Counted from the first letter of the stretch, positions 1 to 6,106 are shown. The stretch: 7,134 nt of DNA from JAFGED01 sp964551295 (GCA_964551295.1 CAZKDJ010000205.1:1-7134), one strand, 5' to 3'. A program made the numbers and translations. The notes: generated from the letters alone by a model not told the origin.

Positions 1-9
1 CATTGGGAG

Positions 10-30
10 ACTCCTCGCTCCGCTCGGAGT
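10..30. repeat. Short hairpin-forming repeat, REP-like
   Basis: ACTCC at 10-14 and GGAGT at 26-30 form a 5-bp inverted repeat around an 11-base CG-rich centre. The segment with its flanks (GAGACTCC...GGAGTGAC) resembles short extragenic palindromes that occur in many copies between genes in several bacterial groups. It lies just upstream of the first gene, so it could sit at the end of an upstream transcript. Only one copy is visible here, so its repeat status is inference. Confidence 0.4.
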
Positions 31-62
31 GACGAAAATTGGATCTACTGAGACTATCATTA

Positions 63-66
63 GGAG
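63..66 (+). promoter_or_regulatory. Ribosome binding site supporting a TTG start
   Basis: GGAG lies 9 bases before TTG at 76. There is no in-frame ATG near the N-terminal family boundary, so this site decides the start of the DUF401 gene. Confidence 0.55.
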
Positions 67-75
67 TCACTCACC

Positions 76-1308
76 TTGATTGCGCTACTCAAAATCGCTC
101 TGATTTTCGCCGGTATCGTCGTGCTGCTGAGCCGCAAGTGGAACCTGGGCTTGGTGCTCCTCCTCGCCTGCGTGGTGGTGGGGCTGCTCTTCGCCTACCC
201 TCTCCAGCACGTCGCGCTGGACGTGCTGCTGGCAGCCAAGGAGCCGCTGACCCTGCGCCTGGCGCTGATCGTCGTGCTGATCATGATCCTGAGCGAGCTG
301 CTGCGACAGACCGCCGGGTTGAAGGGCACAGTCGCGTCGCTCCAGGCGCTGATCCCCAACGGCCGCATCGTCATCGCGGCGCTCCCGGCGTTGGTCGGGC
401 TTCTGCCCATGGTCGGCGGCGCCGTGTTCTCCGCGCCGATGGTGGACGAAGTCGGCGATCGGCTGAAGGCCAGCGGCGGGCACAAGACCTTTGTCAACTA
501 TTGGTTCCGCCACATATGGGAGCCGATCTTTCCCCTCTACCCCTCGGCGCTGCTGGCGGCAGAGCTGTTGCACAGGACGAGCCTGCAACTCGCCGCAGCT
601 ACTTGGCCGCTGACGGCGGCAGCGGCAACCGGCGGCCTGCTCTTCGGGCTGCTCAAGCTGCCCCGGCGGGGTGATGACGATCCCTCTGCCACCACCTCCC
701 GCACACAGAACCTGCGCACGCTGGCCAAGAGCGTCTGGCCCATCGTCCTCGTCGTCACCCTGCCGCTGGTGCTACGGATCAACGAGCGCGTCGACCTGAT
801 CCTCAGCCTGGTGTTCACCATCACGCTGATGATGGCGATCAAGCGTGTCCCGCTGGGCAATCTGGGAATCATACTTCGCAGACATATCCCCTGGAACACG
901 GTCATCGTCATCTTTAGCGCGCTGATCTTTCGGCAGGTGCTGGAGCAAAGCGGCGCCGTCGGTGCCGTCTCTGACGGCCTGACCGAGCTGAACCTGCCGG
1001 TAGGATTGGTCGCTTTCGCGATCCCCTTCACCGCCTCCCTGCTGACCGGTCTGATGACGGCGGGGTACAGCTTGGGGTTCCCAGTGGTGCTACCGCTGAT
1101 CGTCGCCAGCGGCGAGGTCGTCCCCCCGGCCTGGGTGGTCTGGCTGATGGCCGGGGGATTTATGGGCGTGATGTGCTCCCCGATGCACCTGTGCCTGGCG
1201 CTGACGCGGGTCTATTTCAAAACCGATTGGACGTCGATCTACCGCTTCATCGTGCCGTCTGCCGCCCTGGTCGTGGCGACGGCGGTCGGCATACTGCTGC
1301 TCTCGTAA
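76..1308 (+). CDS. DUF401 family integral membrane protein, probable transporter
   Basis: This 410-residue, strongly hydrophobic protein matches the DUF401 family (TIGR00529-type) at about its usual length. The family is placed with ion-transporter-like membrane proteins, but I know of no established substrate. Hallmarks seen: a GGAVFSAPMVDEVG segment near residues 114-127, NYWFRHIWEPIFPLYPS at 141-157, and a C-terminal CSPMHLCLALTRVYF at 367-381. About ten membrane segments are visible, for example 3-19, 25-41, 61-77, 97-115, 219-234, 237-254, 272-288, 307-327, 332-346 and 390-409, with a polar linker around 196-216. The proline- and glycine-rich conserved stretches in both halves suggest two related repeats facing a transport path, which is inference. 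The start is TTG with GGAG 9 bases upstream. The next gene is convergent, so this gene appears to be transcribed alone or as the last gene of an upstream unit. Confidence 0.88.
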   Translation: MIALLKIALIFAGIVVLLSRKWNLGLVLLLACVVVGLLFAYPLQHVALDVLLAAKEPLTLRLALIVVLIMILSELLRQTAGLKGTVASLQALIPNGRIVIAALPALVGLLPMVGGAVFSAPMVDEVGDRLKASGGHKTFVNYWFRHIWEPIFPLYPSALLAAELLHRTSLQLAAATWPLTAAAATGGLLFGLLKLPRRGDDDPSATTSRTQNLRTLAKSVWPIVLVVTLPLVLRINERVDLILSLVFTITLMMAIKRVPLGNLGIILRRHIPWNTVIVIFSALIFRQVLEQSGAVGAVSDGLTELNLPVGLVAFAIPFTASLLTGLMTAGYSLGFPVVLPLIVASGEVVPPAWVVWLMAGGFMGVMCSPMHLCLALTRVYFKTDWTSIYRFIVPSAALVVATAVGILLLS

Positions 1309-1317
1309 CCTGTGGCG

Positions 1318-2055
1318 TCAACCGTTCCCTTCGTCCACCAGAATAATGCGACGATAGGCCTCGGCGTAGGTGACGCCGGCCTTCTCGCCGCTTTCCGCCG
1401 CCCACCCCCGCACCATCTCGCCGGGGTCCCAATCTTCTGGGAACTGGCTGACGTGCTGCCTCAGCGCCTCGATCTTGACGTCGATCGTCTCGGTGATATC
1501 AATCCAGGTATCGGGCTCCGGGCCTGAGGCAACGAATACCTCCTTCACCCGATGGGGCTCCAACCCCTCCTCGCGCAACTCGGGAAAGATCAGCGGCATC
1601 TCTGCCGCCGGGGCGATGGCATCCAGGGCGGCCTGCCCCACCGCGCGGTGATCGGGGTGGTTGATGTACCGGTCGCCGACGAGGAGGCGAGTCGGGTCGT
1701 AGCAGATGACGGTATCGGGTTTGAAGCAGCGGATTTCGCGCACCAGGTCACGGCGCAGCGCCAGAGTCGGCTCCACCTCGCCGTCATGATACCCCAAGAA
1801 GACGACATCATCCACGCCGGCCACCTTGGCCGCTGTACGCTGCTCTTTTTCGCGAACGCGCGCCACCTCCTCGCGCGTGATGCCGGGCACGTGGCTGCCC
1901 GCATCCCCGCTGGTGGCAAGCACATACTCCACCACCGTCCCCGCCCGCGCCCACTTGGCCGCGGTACCCGCCACGACGAACTCGATGTCGTCGGGGTGCG
2001 CGGCAATGACCATCGCTCGTTCAGGGGGCTTGAGTTCTGCATTGTTGTGTGTCAT
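1318..2055 (-). CDS. PIG-L family zinc-dependent deacetylase
   Basis: The 245-residue product is a PIG-L/LmbE family N-deacetylase. Members remove acetyl groups from N-acetylglucosamine-type substrates, as in GPI anchor, mycothiol or bacillithiol synthesis, lipoglycans and some antibiotics. The AHPDD motif is at residues 19-23 and the second motif HPDH at 133-136. By analogy with MshB, H20, D23 and H136 bind zinc, D22 is the general base and H133 assists; all are present. Length and a Rossmann-like N-terminal half fit the family. I chose ATG at 2055 because GGAGA stands 5 bases upstream; an in-frame start at 2109 would add 18 residues that do not look like family sequence and has no such site. 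There is no signal peptide, so it is probably cytoplasmic. The actual substrate cannot be read from the sequence; no glycosyltransferase or thiol-synthesis neighbour is present. Its 3' end faces the DUF401 gene with 9 bases between stops. Confidence 0.92.
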   Translation of the reverse strand: MTHNNAELKPPERAMVIAAHPDDIEFVVAGTAAKWARAGTVVEYVLATSGDAGSHVPGITREEVARVREKEQRTAAKVAGVDDVVFLGYHDGEVEPTLALRRDLVREIRCFKPDTVICYDPTRLLVGDRYINHPDHRAVGQAALDAIAPAAEMPLIFPELREEGLEPHRVKEVFVASGPEPDTWIDITETIDVKIEALRQHVSQFPEDWDPGEMVRGWAAESGEKAGVTYAEAYRRIILVDEGNG

Positions 2056-2082
2056 ACCAATCTCCACATTGGCGTGGCGCCC

Positions 2083-2111
2083 ATTTAACCACAAAGGTTC
2101 AAAGAGCACAA
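2083..2111 (-). promoter_or_regulatory. Candidate promoter for the PIG-L gene
   Basis: On the minus strand, TTGTGC (2111-2106) and TTAAAT (2088-2083) are separated by 17 bases and lie upstream of the ATG at 2055. The -10 matches the consensus at 4 of 6 positions and the -35 starts with TTG. This is plausible but weak. Confidence 0.3.
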
Positions 2112-2130
2112 CCCGCGTCTATTGCGCGGG
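2112..2130. promoter_or_regulatory. Inverted repeat between divergent genes, possible operator
   Basis: CCCGCG (2112-2117) and CGCGGG (2125-2130) form a perfect 6-bp inverted repeat with a 7-base centre. It covers the candidate -35 of the kinase promoter and lies next to the -35 of the opposite promoter. That is a sensible position for a repressor site controlling both genes, or it may be only a small hairpin. Confidence 0.35.
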
Positions 2131-2150
2131 GAGACGACTTGTGCTACACT
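2122..2150 (+). promoter_or_regulatory. Candidate extended -10 promoter for the kinase gene
   Basis: TTGCGC (2122-2127) and TACACT (2145-2150) are spaced by 17 bases, and TGC directly before the -10 makes an extended -10 element. Transcription would start near 2157, leaving about 25 bases of leader before ATG 2182. This also argues against the upstream in-frame TTG at 2122 as a start codon. Confidence 0.5.
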
Positions 2151-2181
2151 GTTTTCGAAACCACAAGGACAGGTAGAGACG

Positions 2182-3516
2182 ATGCCCCTGACAAGAGGAG
2201 ATATCCTCCAAAACCGCTATCGCATCACCGCCTTGCTGGCGCGCGGAGGCATGGCCGCCATCTACCGTGGCTGGCACACCACCCTGAACAAACCCCTTGC
2301 CATCAAGGAGATGCGCCCCCAACCCGGCATCGATGCCCAGCCGCTGACCCACCTGCGCCAGCAGTTCAGGCACGAAGCAGCCATCCTAGCACGCCTGGAG
2401 CACCCCAACCTGGTCAACGTCCTGGACTTTTTCGAGGAGGGAGACAAGGCCTATCTTGTCATGGACCTAGTCGAAGGAGAAAGCCTGGACGAACGGATCG
2501 AGCGAGAGGGCGCGCTGCCGGAAGATCAGGTACTGCGGTGGGCCGACCAACTGCTGGATGCACTGGCATACTGCCACGCCCAGGCGATCATCCACCAAGA
2601 CGTCAAACCAGCCAACATCCTCATTCGCCCTGACGGGCGACCGGTCCTGGTGGATTTCGGACTGGTCAAGCTGTGGGATCCGGACGACCCAAACACAAAG
2701 ATAGTGACGCAGGGCATGGGCACACCAGAGTACGCACCGCCGGAGCAATATGGCGTACAACCCGGCCACACCGACCCGCGCAGCGATCTCTACAGCCTGG
2801 GCGCCACGCTGTATCATGCACTGGCCGGAGAGGCACCGATGACGGCTACCGACCGGATGGCCGGCATCCAGCAATTCAGACCGCTGCAGGAGTTGAACCC
2901 GCGGGTAAGCGCTCGAATCGACGCCGCAATCACGAGAGCGACAGAATTGCGCGTCGCCGACCGCTTTGAAAGTGCCGTCGAAATGAGAGCTGCGCTGGAT
3001 ATGACGACGCCTGCACCACATCCTCAGGTACGCCCACAGCACCAGGCGGCAAAATCGTTGCCGGGGTGGGTCAAGGCGCTATTCGGGATCGTCTTGGGAG
3101 CTACGGCGTTCCTGATATTGGTGATCGGGTTAGTCATGGCCATCGCCCAACCATCTCCACCCTCATCGCCCGTCTCAATACCCGATCGAGCGACGATGGT
3201 CCCCATACCTGCGACGAATGCCGCGCCGCCACCGCGATCCATTGGCCTGATCACCTCGGCCGATGTCGGCCAAGTGCGCAAGCTGAGGGGAACGCTGGGC
3301 GAGCCAGAGCGCCTGGCTGCCGGGGCCCAATTCACGTTGACTGACGGCACAGGTTCCATTACCTTGCTTCTCAGGCGGGATAATCTCGACGCCTTCCCAG
3401 CCCGAGACCAGTTGGCGGCGGGCGCGCGCGTGGAGATAGTCGGCGAGATTCAGGACTATCACAGCGAGTTGACGATCATTCCAGCCACAGAAAGAGGGAT
3501 CAGGATCATCAAATAG
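2182..3516 (+). CDS. Membrane-anchored Ser/Thr protein kinase with outside OB-fold-like domain
   Basis: This is a 444-residue Hanks-type (PknB-like) kinase. The glycine-rich loop is at 20-28 (ARGGMAAIY), the ATP lysine K42 is in AIKE, and E65 of helix C is in HEAAIL. The catalytic loop is at 138-145, HQDVKPAN, with D140, K142 and N145. DFG is at 158-160 and PPE, ending the activation segment, at 186-188. The usual HRD arginine is Q139, so this is a non-RD kinase, possibly not dependent on activation-loop phosphorylation. After the kinase domain (about 12-273) come a proline-rich linker, one membrane segment at about 299-321, a Pro/Ser-rich stalk to about 352, and a C-terminal domain at about 355-444 on the outer side. 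That domain resembles OB folds: residues 384-397 read FTLTDGTGSITLLL, followed by a GARVEIVGEIQDY strand pair. PASTA repeats are absent. The ATG at 2182 was preferred; AGGT lies 7 bases upstream and AAGGA 12 bases upstream. The divergent PIG-L gene is upstream and the small-protein genes are downstream. Confidence 0.93.
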   Translation: MPLTRGDILQNRYRITALLARGGMAAIYRGWHTTLNKPLAIKEMRPQPGIDAQPLTHLRQQFRHEAAILARLEHPNLVNVLDFFEEGDKAYLVMDLVEGESLDERIEREGALPEDQVLRWADQLLDALAYCHAQAIIHQDVKPANILIRPDGRPVLVDFGLVKLWDPDDPNTKIVTQGMGTPEYAPPEQYGVQPGHTDPRSDLYSLGATLYHALAGEAPMTATDRMAGIQQFRPLQELNPRVSARIDAAITRATELRVADRFESAVEMRAALDMTTPAPHPQVRPQHQAAKSLPGWVKALFGIVLGATAFLILVIGLVMAIAQPSPPSSPVSIPDRATMVPIPATNAAPPPRSIGLITSADVGQVRKLRGTLGEPERLAAGAQFTLTDGTGSITLLLRRDNLDAFPARDQLAAGARVEIVGEIQDYHSELTIIPATERGIRIIK

Positions 3517-3518
3517 AA

Positions 3519-3533
3519 CGGGCAACCTGCCCG
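3519..3533 (+). other. Small hairpin after the kinase gene
   Basis: CGGGCA (3519-3524) and TGCCCG (3528-3533) form a perfect 6-bp stem with a 3-base loop, 2 bases after the kinase stop. No T tract follows, so it is a poor intrinsic terminator. It may pause transcription or protect the mRNA end, leaving read-through to the next genes possible. Confidence 0.4.
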
Positions 3534-3553
3534 CGCGTAGAACGTAGTAACGA

Positions 3554-3570
3554 TTGACGCAACCTTGACA
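3554..3570 (+). promoter_or_regulatory. Tandem TTGAC boxes upstream of the helical-protein gene
   Basis: TTGACG (3554-3559) and TTGACA (3565-3570) are direct repeats 11 bases apart, about one helical turn. Either could serve as a -35, but no good -10 occurs at 16-18 bases (the nearest, TATCTC at 3584, is only 13 bases from the second box). A regulator site is an alternative. The assignment is weak. Confidence 0.25.
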
Positions 3571-3603
3571 GCACACCTTTGCATATCTCGAAGGGAGCCA
3601 TAC

Positions 3604-3969
3604 ATGTCTGAAGAAAAACCAACCCACGACACCTGGCACCAAGTCGGCCAGCAGTTCCAGACCCTGGGCGAAAGCCTGGCCGAGGCCATCCGCGCTGCAT
3701 GGGAAGATGAGGGAAATCGCCAGCACATGCAAGAGATGCGGACCGGTCTGGAAAAGATGGTGAACGAGATCAGCCAGGCGATCAAGGAGGCCAGCGAGTC
3801 TCCTGAAGGGCAGCGGGCGCGCGAAGAAGCGAAAAAAGCCGCCCGATCGGCCAAAGCGGCGGGGACAAAGGCCTGGCAAGACACACGGCCCCACGTCCTG
3901 TCGGCCCTGCGCAGCGTCGACGCCGAACTGCAAAAAGTCATCAACCAGATGGAAGCCGCAGAAGAATAG
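3604..3969 (+). CDS. Small acidic all-helical protein of unknown function
   Basis: The 121-residue product has no signal peptide or membrane segment. It is almost entirely predicted amphipathic helix, rich in Glu, Ala, Gln and Lys. Residues 11-34 (with a conserved-looking WHQVGQQFQTLGESL start) and about 40-66 look like two helices. A Lys/Ala-rich stretch follows (about 68-90), and a last helix (about 95-121) ends in acidic residues. Similar short proteins, to my recollection, occur next to small membrane-protein genes in Chloroflexota and Actinobacteria, with no assigned function. ATG 3604 was chosen because GGGAG sits 6 bases upstream; an in-frame start at 3565 would add 13 residues without this site. 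It is 87 bases after the kinase and 27 bases before the next gene, so it is probably in the same transcript as the latter. It could bind a membrane surface or the charged tail of the next protein (inference). Confidence 0.8.
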   Translation: MSEEKPTHDTWHQVGQQFQTLGESLAEAIRAAWEDEGNRQHMQEMRTGLEKMVNEISQAIKEASESPEGQRAREEAKKAARSAKAAGTKAWQDTRPHVLSALRSVDAELQKVINQMEAAEE

Positions 3970-3985
3970 CGCTTTCTATCAGAAA

Positions 3986-3991
3986 AGGAGG
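3986..3991 (+). promoter_or_regulatory. Strong ribosome binding site
   Basis: AGGAGG, the full consensus, lies 5 bases before ATG 3997. It is the best ribosome binding site in the window and suggests that the small membrane protein is made at a high level. Confidence 0.7.
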
Positions 3992-3996
3992 CCCAC

Positions 3997-4434
3997 ATGT
4001 CCGAGGAACAACACTACGGTGAAAAGGTCGAGAAGGAAGAGGAAAAGGCAGAAAAAGAGCACGAAAAGGAAGAAAAGGGCCACTGGGAGGAAAAGTGGCG
4101 CCGCGACCCGCTTTCTGCCGCGCGGTGGGCCATCATCCTCATCTGGGCCGGGATCGCGCTGCTGATCAACCAACTGCCCTTCGTGGCCGAGATCGGATGG
4201 CTCGACGGCTGGGGGCTGGCCTTTACCGGAGGCGGGGCCATCATCCTGATGGAGGCGGTCTTCCGCCTGCTCGTGCCCGCTTACCGACGCCCAATCGGCG
4301 GCATCCTCGTGTTAGCCGCCGTGTTCCTGGGCATCGGCCTGGGGGGCCTGTTCGGATGGGAGGTGACGGGCGCGCTGATACTGATCGCCATCGGCGCGGG
4401 CGTGTTATTGCGCAGCTTTTTGCGGCGGCAGTGA
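3997..4434 (+). CDS. Small membrane protein with K/E-rich N-terminal tail, LiaF/DUF5668-like membrane region
   Basis: The 145-residue product has two parts. Residues 1-36 are extremely charged, with repeated KEEEKAEKEHEKEEK-type sequence, and likely form a helical, coiled-coil-like cytoplasmic tail. Residues 41-140 hold four hydrophobic segments at about 43-60, 72-92, 99-118 and 122-139, arranged as two hairpins, with glycine-rich turns. The membrane part recalls the N-terminal region of LiaF-like envelope-stress proteins and DUF5668-type small membrane proteins; this is a resemblance in layout, not a proven match. The C-terminus ends in RRQ, placing both ends on the inside if four segments are correct. 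It has the strongest ribosome site in the window and lies 27 bases after the helical-protein gene and 27 before the GH3-like gene. A role with the upstream kinase in envelope sensing is possible but unproven. Confidence 0.83.
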   Translation: MSEEQHYGEKVEKEEEKAEKEHEKEEKGHWEEKWRRDPLSAARWAIILIWAGIALLINQLPFVAEIGWLDGWGLAFTGGGAIILMEAVFRLLVPAYRRPIGGILVLAAVFLGIGLGGLFGWEVTGALILIAIGAGVLLRSFLRRQ

Positions 4435-4461
4435 TCGCCCTAGACACACAGACCCCGATCC

Positions 4462-5619
4462 ATGGCAACAACTGGGAGCCACCATCATCAAGCCAGAAGC
4501 ACGGTGCAGGGCATGCTACAGCCCTGGCACGATGCAGTAAACGATCCTGCAAAAGCCCAGGAGCAGGTGCTCGATCGCTTCCTGAAAACCTACGCCCGAA
4601 CCGAGTACGGCAAGCAGCACGGCGCATCCCAGATCGACTCGATCGCGGGCTACCGCCGCGCGTTCCCCATCGGAACCTACGACGAGCACTACAAGCCCCT
4701 CATCCAACGGGTGCTGAAGGGAGAGGTCAACCTGCTGCTCAACGAGGAGCCGGTGGGTTGGGCCATCACGCGCGGCACGACCAGGGGCGAATCCAAGTTC
4801 ATCCCCATGACGCAGACCGACCTGATGATGCGCATCAGCGCCGGGCGGGCGATGATGCAATATGTGGCCCGCAGCGCACGCTACGATCTGTTCGAAGGGG
4901 TCAACCTGAACCTGAACTTTCCCTCGGTGGTGGGGAAGGTGCAAGTGGGCGACCGAGAGGTAGAATACGGCTACAGCTCCGGCATCTATGTCAAGTTCGT
5001 CTCGGCCTTTACGGTGATCGAGTCCCGGCCATCGCAAGAGGAAATCGACGCCCTTGGGGGCGGCAAGACCGTGCGTGATTGGGAAGCGCGCTTCGAGCTG
5101 GCCTATGAGAAGTGCAGGGACGAGAACGTGACGCTGGTAGGCGGCGTGGCGCCAACCGCCGTCAAGTTCGCCCAATACCTGCATCGCGCGCATCGCGTCT
5201 ATCCCAAGGACCTGTGGAACACGCAGATCGTGACCCTGGGCAGCGTGCCGGGCATCAACACCCGTTACGAGCCCGCGCTCAGAGCGCTCTACGGGCCGGT
5301 CGTCATCCGCGAGATCTATGGGGCCACCGAGGGCATGTTCGGTCAGCAGCGGGACGAAAACCGGGCCTGGGTGCCCAACTATGACCTATTCTTCTTCGAG
5401 GTGCAGACTGCATCGGGCATCAAGATGCTGCACGAGATGCGACCAGGCGAGATGGGCAGCCTCGTCGTATCAACGCCCATTCTGCCCCGTTACAAAATCG
5501 GCGATCTGATCCTCGCCTTCAGGCCGCCCTACTTTCGCTGCATCGGGCGCGACCGCTGGTACACGCCCCTGCGCTACGCCTGGGACGAGTTTACCTCGCT
5601 CAATCTGGGGCAACTATAA
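4462..5619 (+). CDS. GH3-family acyl-adenylating enzyme, short form lacking the C-terminal domain
   Basis: The 385-residue product belongs to the GH3 (auxin-responsive promoter GH3) branch of the adenylate-forming superfamily. Plant members join amino acids to jasmonate or auxin; bacterial substrates are mostly unknown. Seen here: an N-terminal region typical of GH3 (KTYARTEYGKQHG, 42-54), nucleotide motif I TRGTTRGESK at 103-112, motif II YGATEG at 286-291, motif III YKIGDL at 344-349, and a hinge-like IGRD at 361-364. All three ATP motifs are present, so adenylation may be retained. The protein ends about 21 residues after the hinge, whereas GH3 proteins usually run to about 500-600 residues with a C-terminal cap that closes over the site for the transfer step. 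No continuation is possible downstream because the tRNA promoter begins 36 bases later. The start is uncertain: ATG 4462 has no ribosome site; GTG 4504 and ATG 4513 are alternatives, and family similarity begins near residue 20. It is probably last in the 3604-5619 transcript. Confidence 0.85.
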   Translation: MATTGSHHHQARSTVQGMLQPWHDAVNDPAKAQEQVLDRFLKTYARTEYGKQHGASQIDSIAGYRRAFPIGTYDEHYKPLIQRVLKGEVNLLLNEEPVGWAITRGTTRGESKFIPMTQTDLMMRISAGRAMMQYVARSARYDLFEGVNLNLNFPSVVGKVQVGDREVEYGYSSGIYVKFVSAFTVIESRPSQEEIDALGGGKTVRDWEARFELAYEKCRDENVTLVGGVAPTAVKFAQYLHRAHRVYPKDLWNTQIVTLGSVPGINTRYEPALRALYGPVVIREIYGATEGMFGQQRDENRAWVPNYDLFFFEVQTASGIKMLHEMRPGEMGSLVVSTPILPRYKIGDLILAFRPPYFRCIGRDRWYTPLRYAWDEFTSLNLGQL

Positions 5620-5635
5620 TCGTCATACAATTACC

Positions 5636-5647
5636 CCAAGGCCTTGG
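5636..5647. repeat. Perfect 12-bp palindrome after the GH3-like gene
   Basis: CCAAGGCCTTGG is fully self-complementary and lies 16 bases past the stop codon and 8 bases before the tRNA -35. It has no loop and no T tract, so it is not an intrinsic terminator. It could be a dimeric protein-binding site or chance. Confidence 0.35.
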
Positions 5648-5655
5648 AGATCAGG

Positions 5656-5683
5656 TTGACAAGCCGCGTGGTGAGAGTATAAT
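5656..5683 (+). promoter_or_regulatory. Consensus sigma-70-type promoter of the tRNA gene
   Basis: TTGACA (5656-5661) and TATAAT (5678-5683) match the housekeeping consensus exactly, with a 16-base spacer. Transcription would begin near 5690, just before the tRNA 5' end at 5693. This is expected for a strongly expressed stable RNA. Confidence 0.9.
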
Positions 5684-5692
5684 AACGCGCGA

Positions 5693-5773
5693 GCCCCGGT
5701 GGCGGAATAGGCATACGCGGCAGGTTGAGGGCCTGTGCCGAAAGGCGTGCTGGTTCGAATCCAGTCCGGGGCA
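5693..5773 (+). tRNA. tRNA-Leu, anticodon GAG
   Basis: The 81-base sequence folds as a class II tRNA. The acceptor stem GCCCCGG (5693-5699) pairs perfectly with CCGGGGC (5766-5772), with A5773 as discriminator. The D stem is GCG (5702-5704) with CGC (5716-5718). The anticodon stem 5720-5724/5732-5736 encloses a 7-base loop with anticodon GAG at 5727-5729. A long variable arm at 5737-5748 has a GCC/GGC stem with a GAAA loop. The T stem 5749-5753/5761-5765 encloses the loop TTCGAAT. GAG reads CUC and CUU leucine codons. The 3' CCA is not encoded, so it must be added by CCA-adding enzyme. The gene has its own promoter and terminator. Confidence 0.97.
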
Positions 5774-5780
5774 ACGAGCG

Positions 5781-5810
5781 GGGGCAGAGCCAAGCTCTGC
5801 CCCTTGTTTT
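5781..5810 (+). terminator. Strong intrinsic terminator of the tRNA unit
   Basis: GGGGCAGAGC (5781-5790) and GCTCTGCCCC (5794-5803) form a perfect 10-bp stem with a CAA loop, followed by TTGTTTT (5804-5810). It begins 8 bases after the tRNA and closes a one-gene transcription unit. Confidence 0.93.
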
Positions 5811-5922
5811 GTGTAACTCAGTTTCAGCACATTCAAGCCCTATGGATGGAACAAGCACCCAAGACGGTTATCTGAAGAGGCCAGCAGGCAGATTGAGAGA
5901 CGCACCATCGTTCCCTTTTCCC
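5811..5922. other. Intergenic stretch with no feature seen
   Basis: About 110 bases lie between the tRNA terminator and the 3' end of the minus-strand gene remnant. I see no open frame with gene-like character, no hairpin and no repeat here. Confidence 0.6.
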
Positions 5923-6078
5923 TCACCCCAGCTCCTCAAGCAACGCCTTGGCCTCTTGCAAATCGGGCGTGTCAAACCCTTCCGTGAACCAGTTATAGAT
6001 CTCCGCCAGCAGTTTTCGGCCTTCCTCTCGCTTGCCCTGCTTCTGCCACAAGCGACACAGGCTGGTTGTCGCTTGACA
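5923..6078 (-). pseudogene. C-terminal remnant of a cyclase/ATPase/TPR-type regulator
   Basis: Reading the minus strand into the TGA at 5925-5923 gives about 51 residues. They contain TTSLCRLWQKQGKREEGRKLL, then IYNWFTEGFDTPDLQEAKAL, then LEELG. This closely recalls the conserved last TPR helix pair of large bacterial proteins that combine an adenylate/guanylate cyclase or DNA-binding domain, an AAA-type ATPase and TPR repeats (commonly about 1000 residues). Family-like sequence stops near 6078; the frame continues only about 13 more codons of unrelated sequence to a TAG at 6116-6114, and no start or upstream domain is present. More than 90% of such a gene is therefore missing. The stop codon and reading frame of the remnant are intact, which suggests recent loss or an assembly join. 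Confidence 0.72.
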
Positions 6079-6106
6079 CGGGGACCCCAATCCGGATATC
6101 AGGTTT

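Noticed and set aside
39..60. TTGGAT (39-44) and TATCAT (55-60) as a promoter for the DUF401 gene
   Set aside because: The spacer is only 10 bases, and transcription from that -10 would begin past the ribosome binding site at 63-66.
1309..1317. A terminator between the convergent genes
   Set aside because: Only 9 bases separate the stops, and I saw no clear hairpin with a T tract on either strand at the ends of these genes.
2049..2633. A 194-codon plus-strand frame spanning the intergenic region and kinase start
   Set aside because: The kinase frame carries all catalytic motifs; this frame has low-complexity Arg/Pro/His composition typical of a shadow frame.
4095..5078. A 327-codon plus-strand frame overlapping two genes
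   Set aside because: It is rich in Arg, Pro and Gly as expected from an out-of-frame reading of GC-rich genes, and it crosses the boundary between the membrane protein and the GH3-like gene.
4516..5193. A 225-codon minus-strand frame opposite the GH3-like gene
   Set aside because: It is antisense to a gene with clear adenylation motifs and has no family features of its own.
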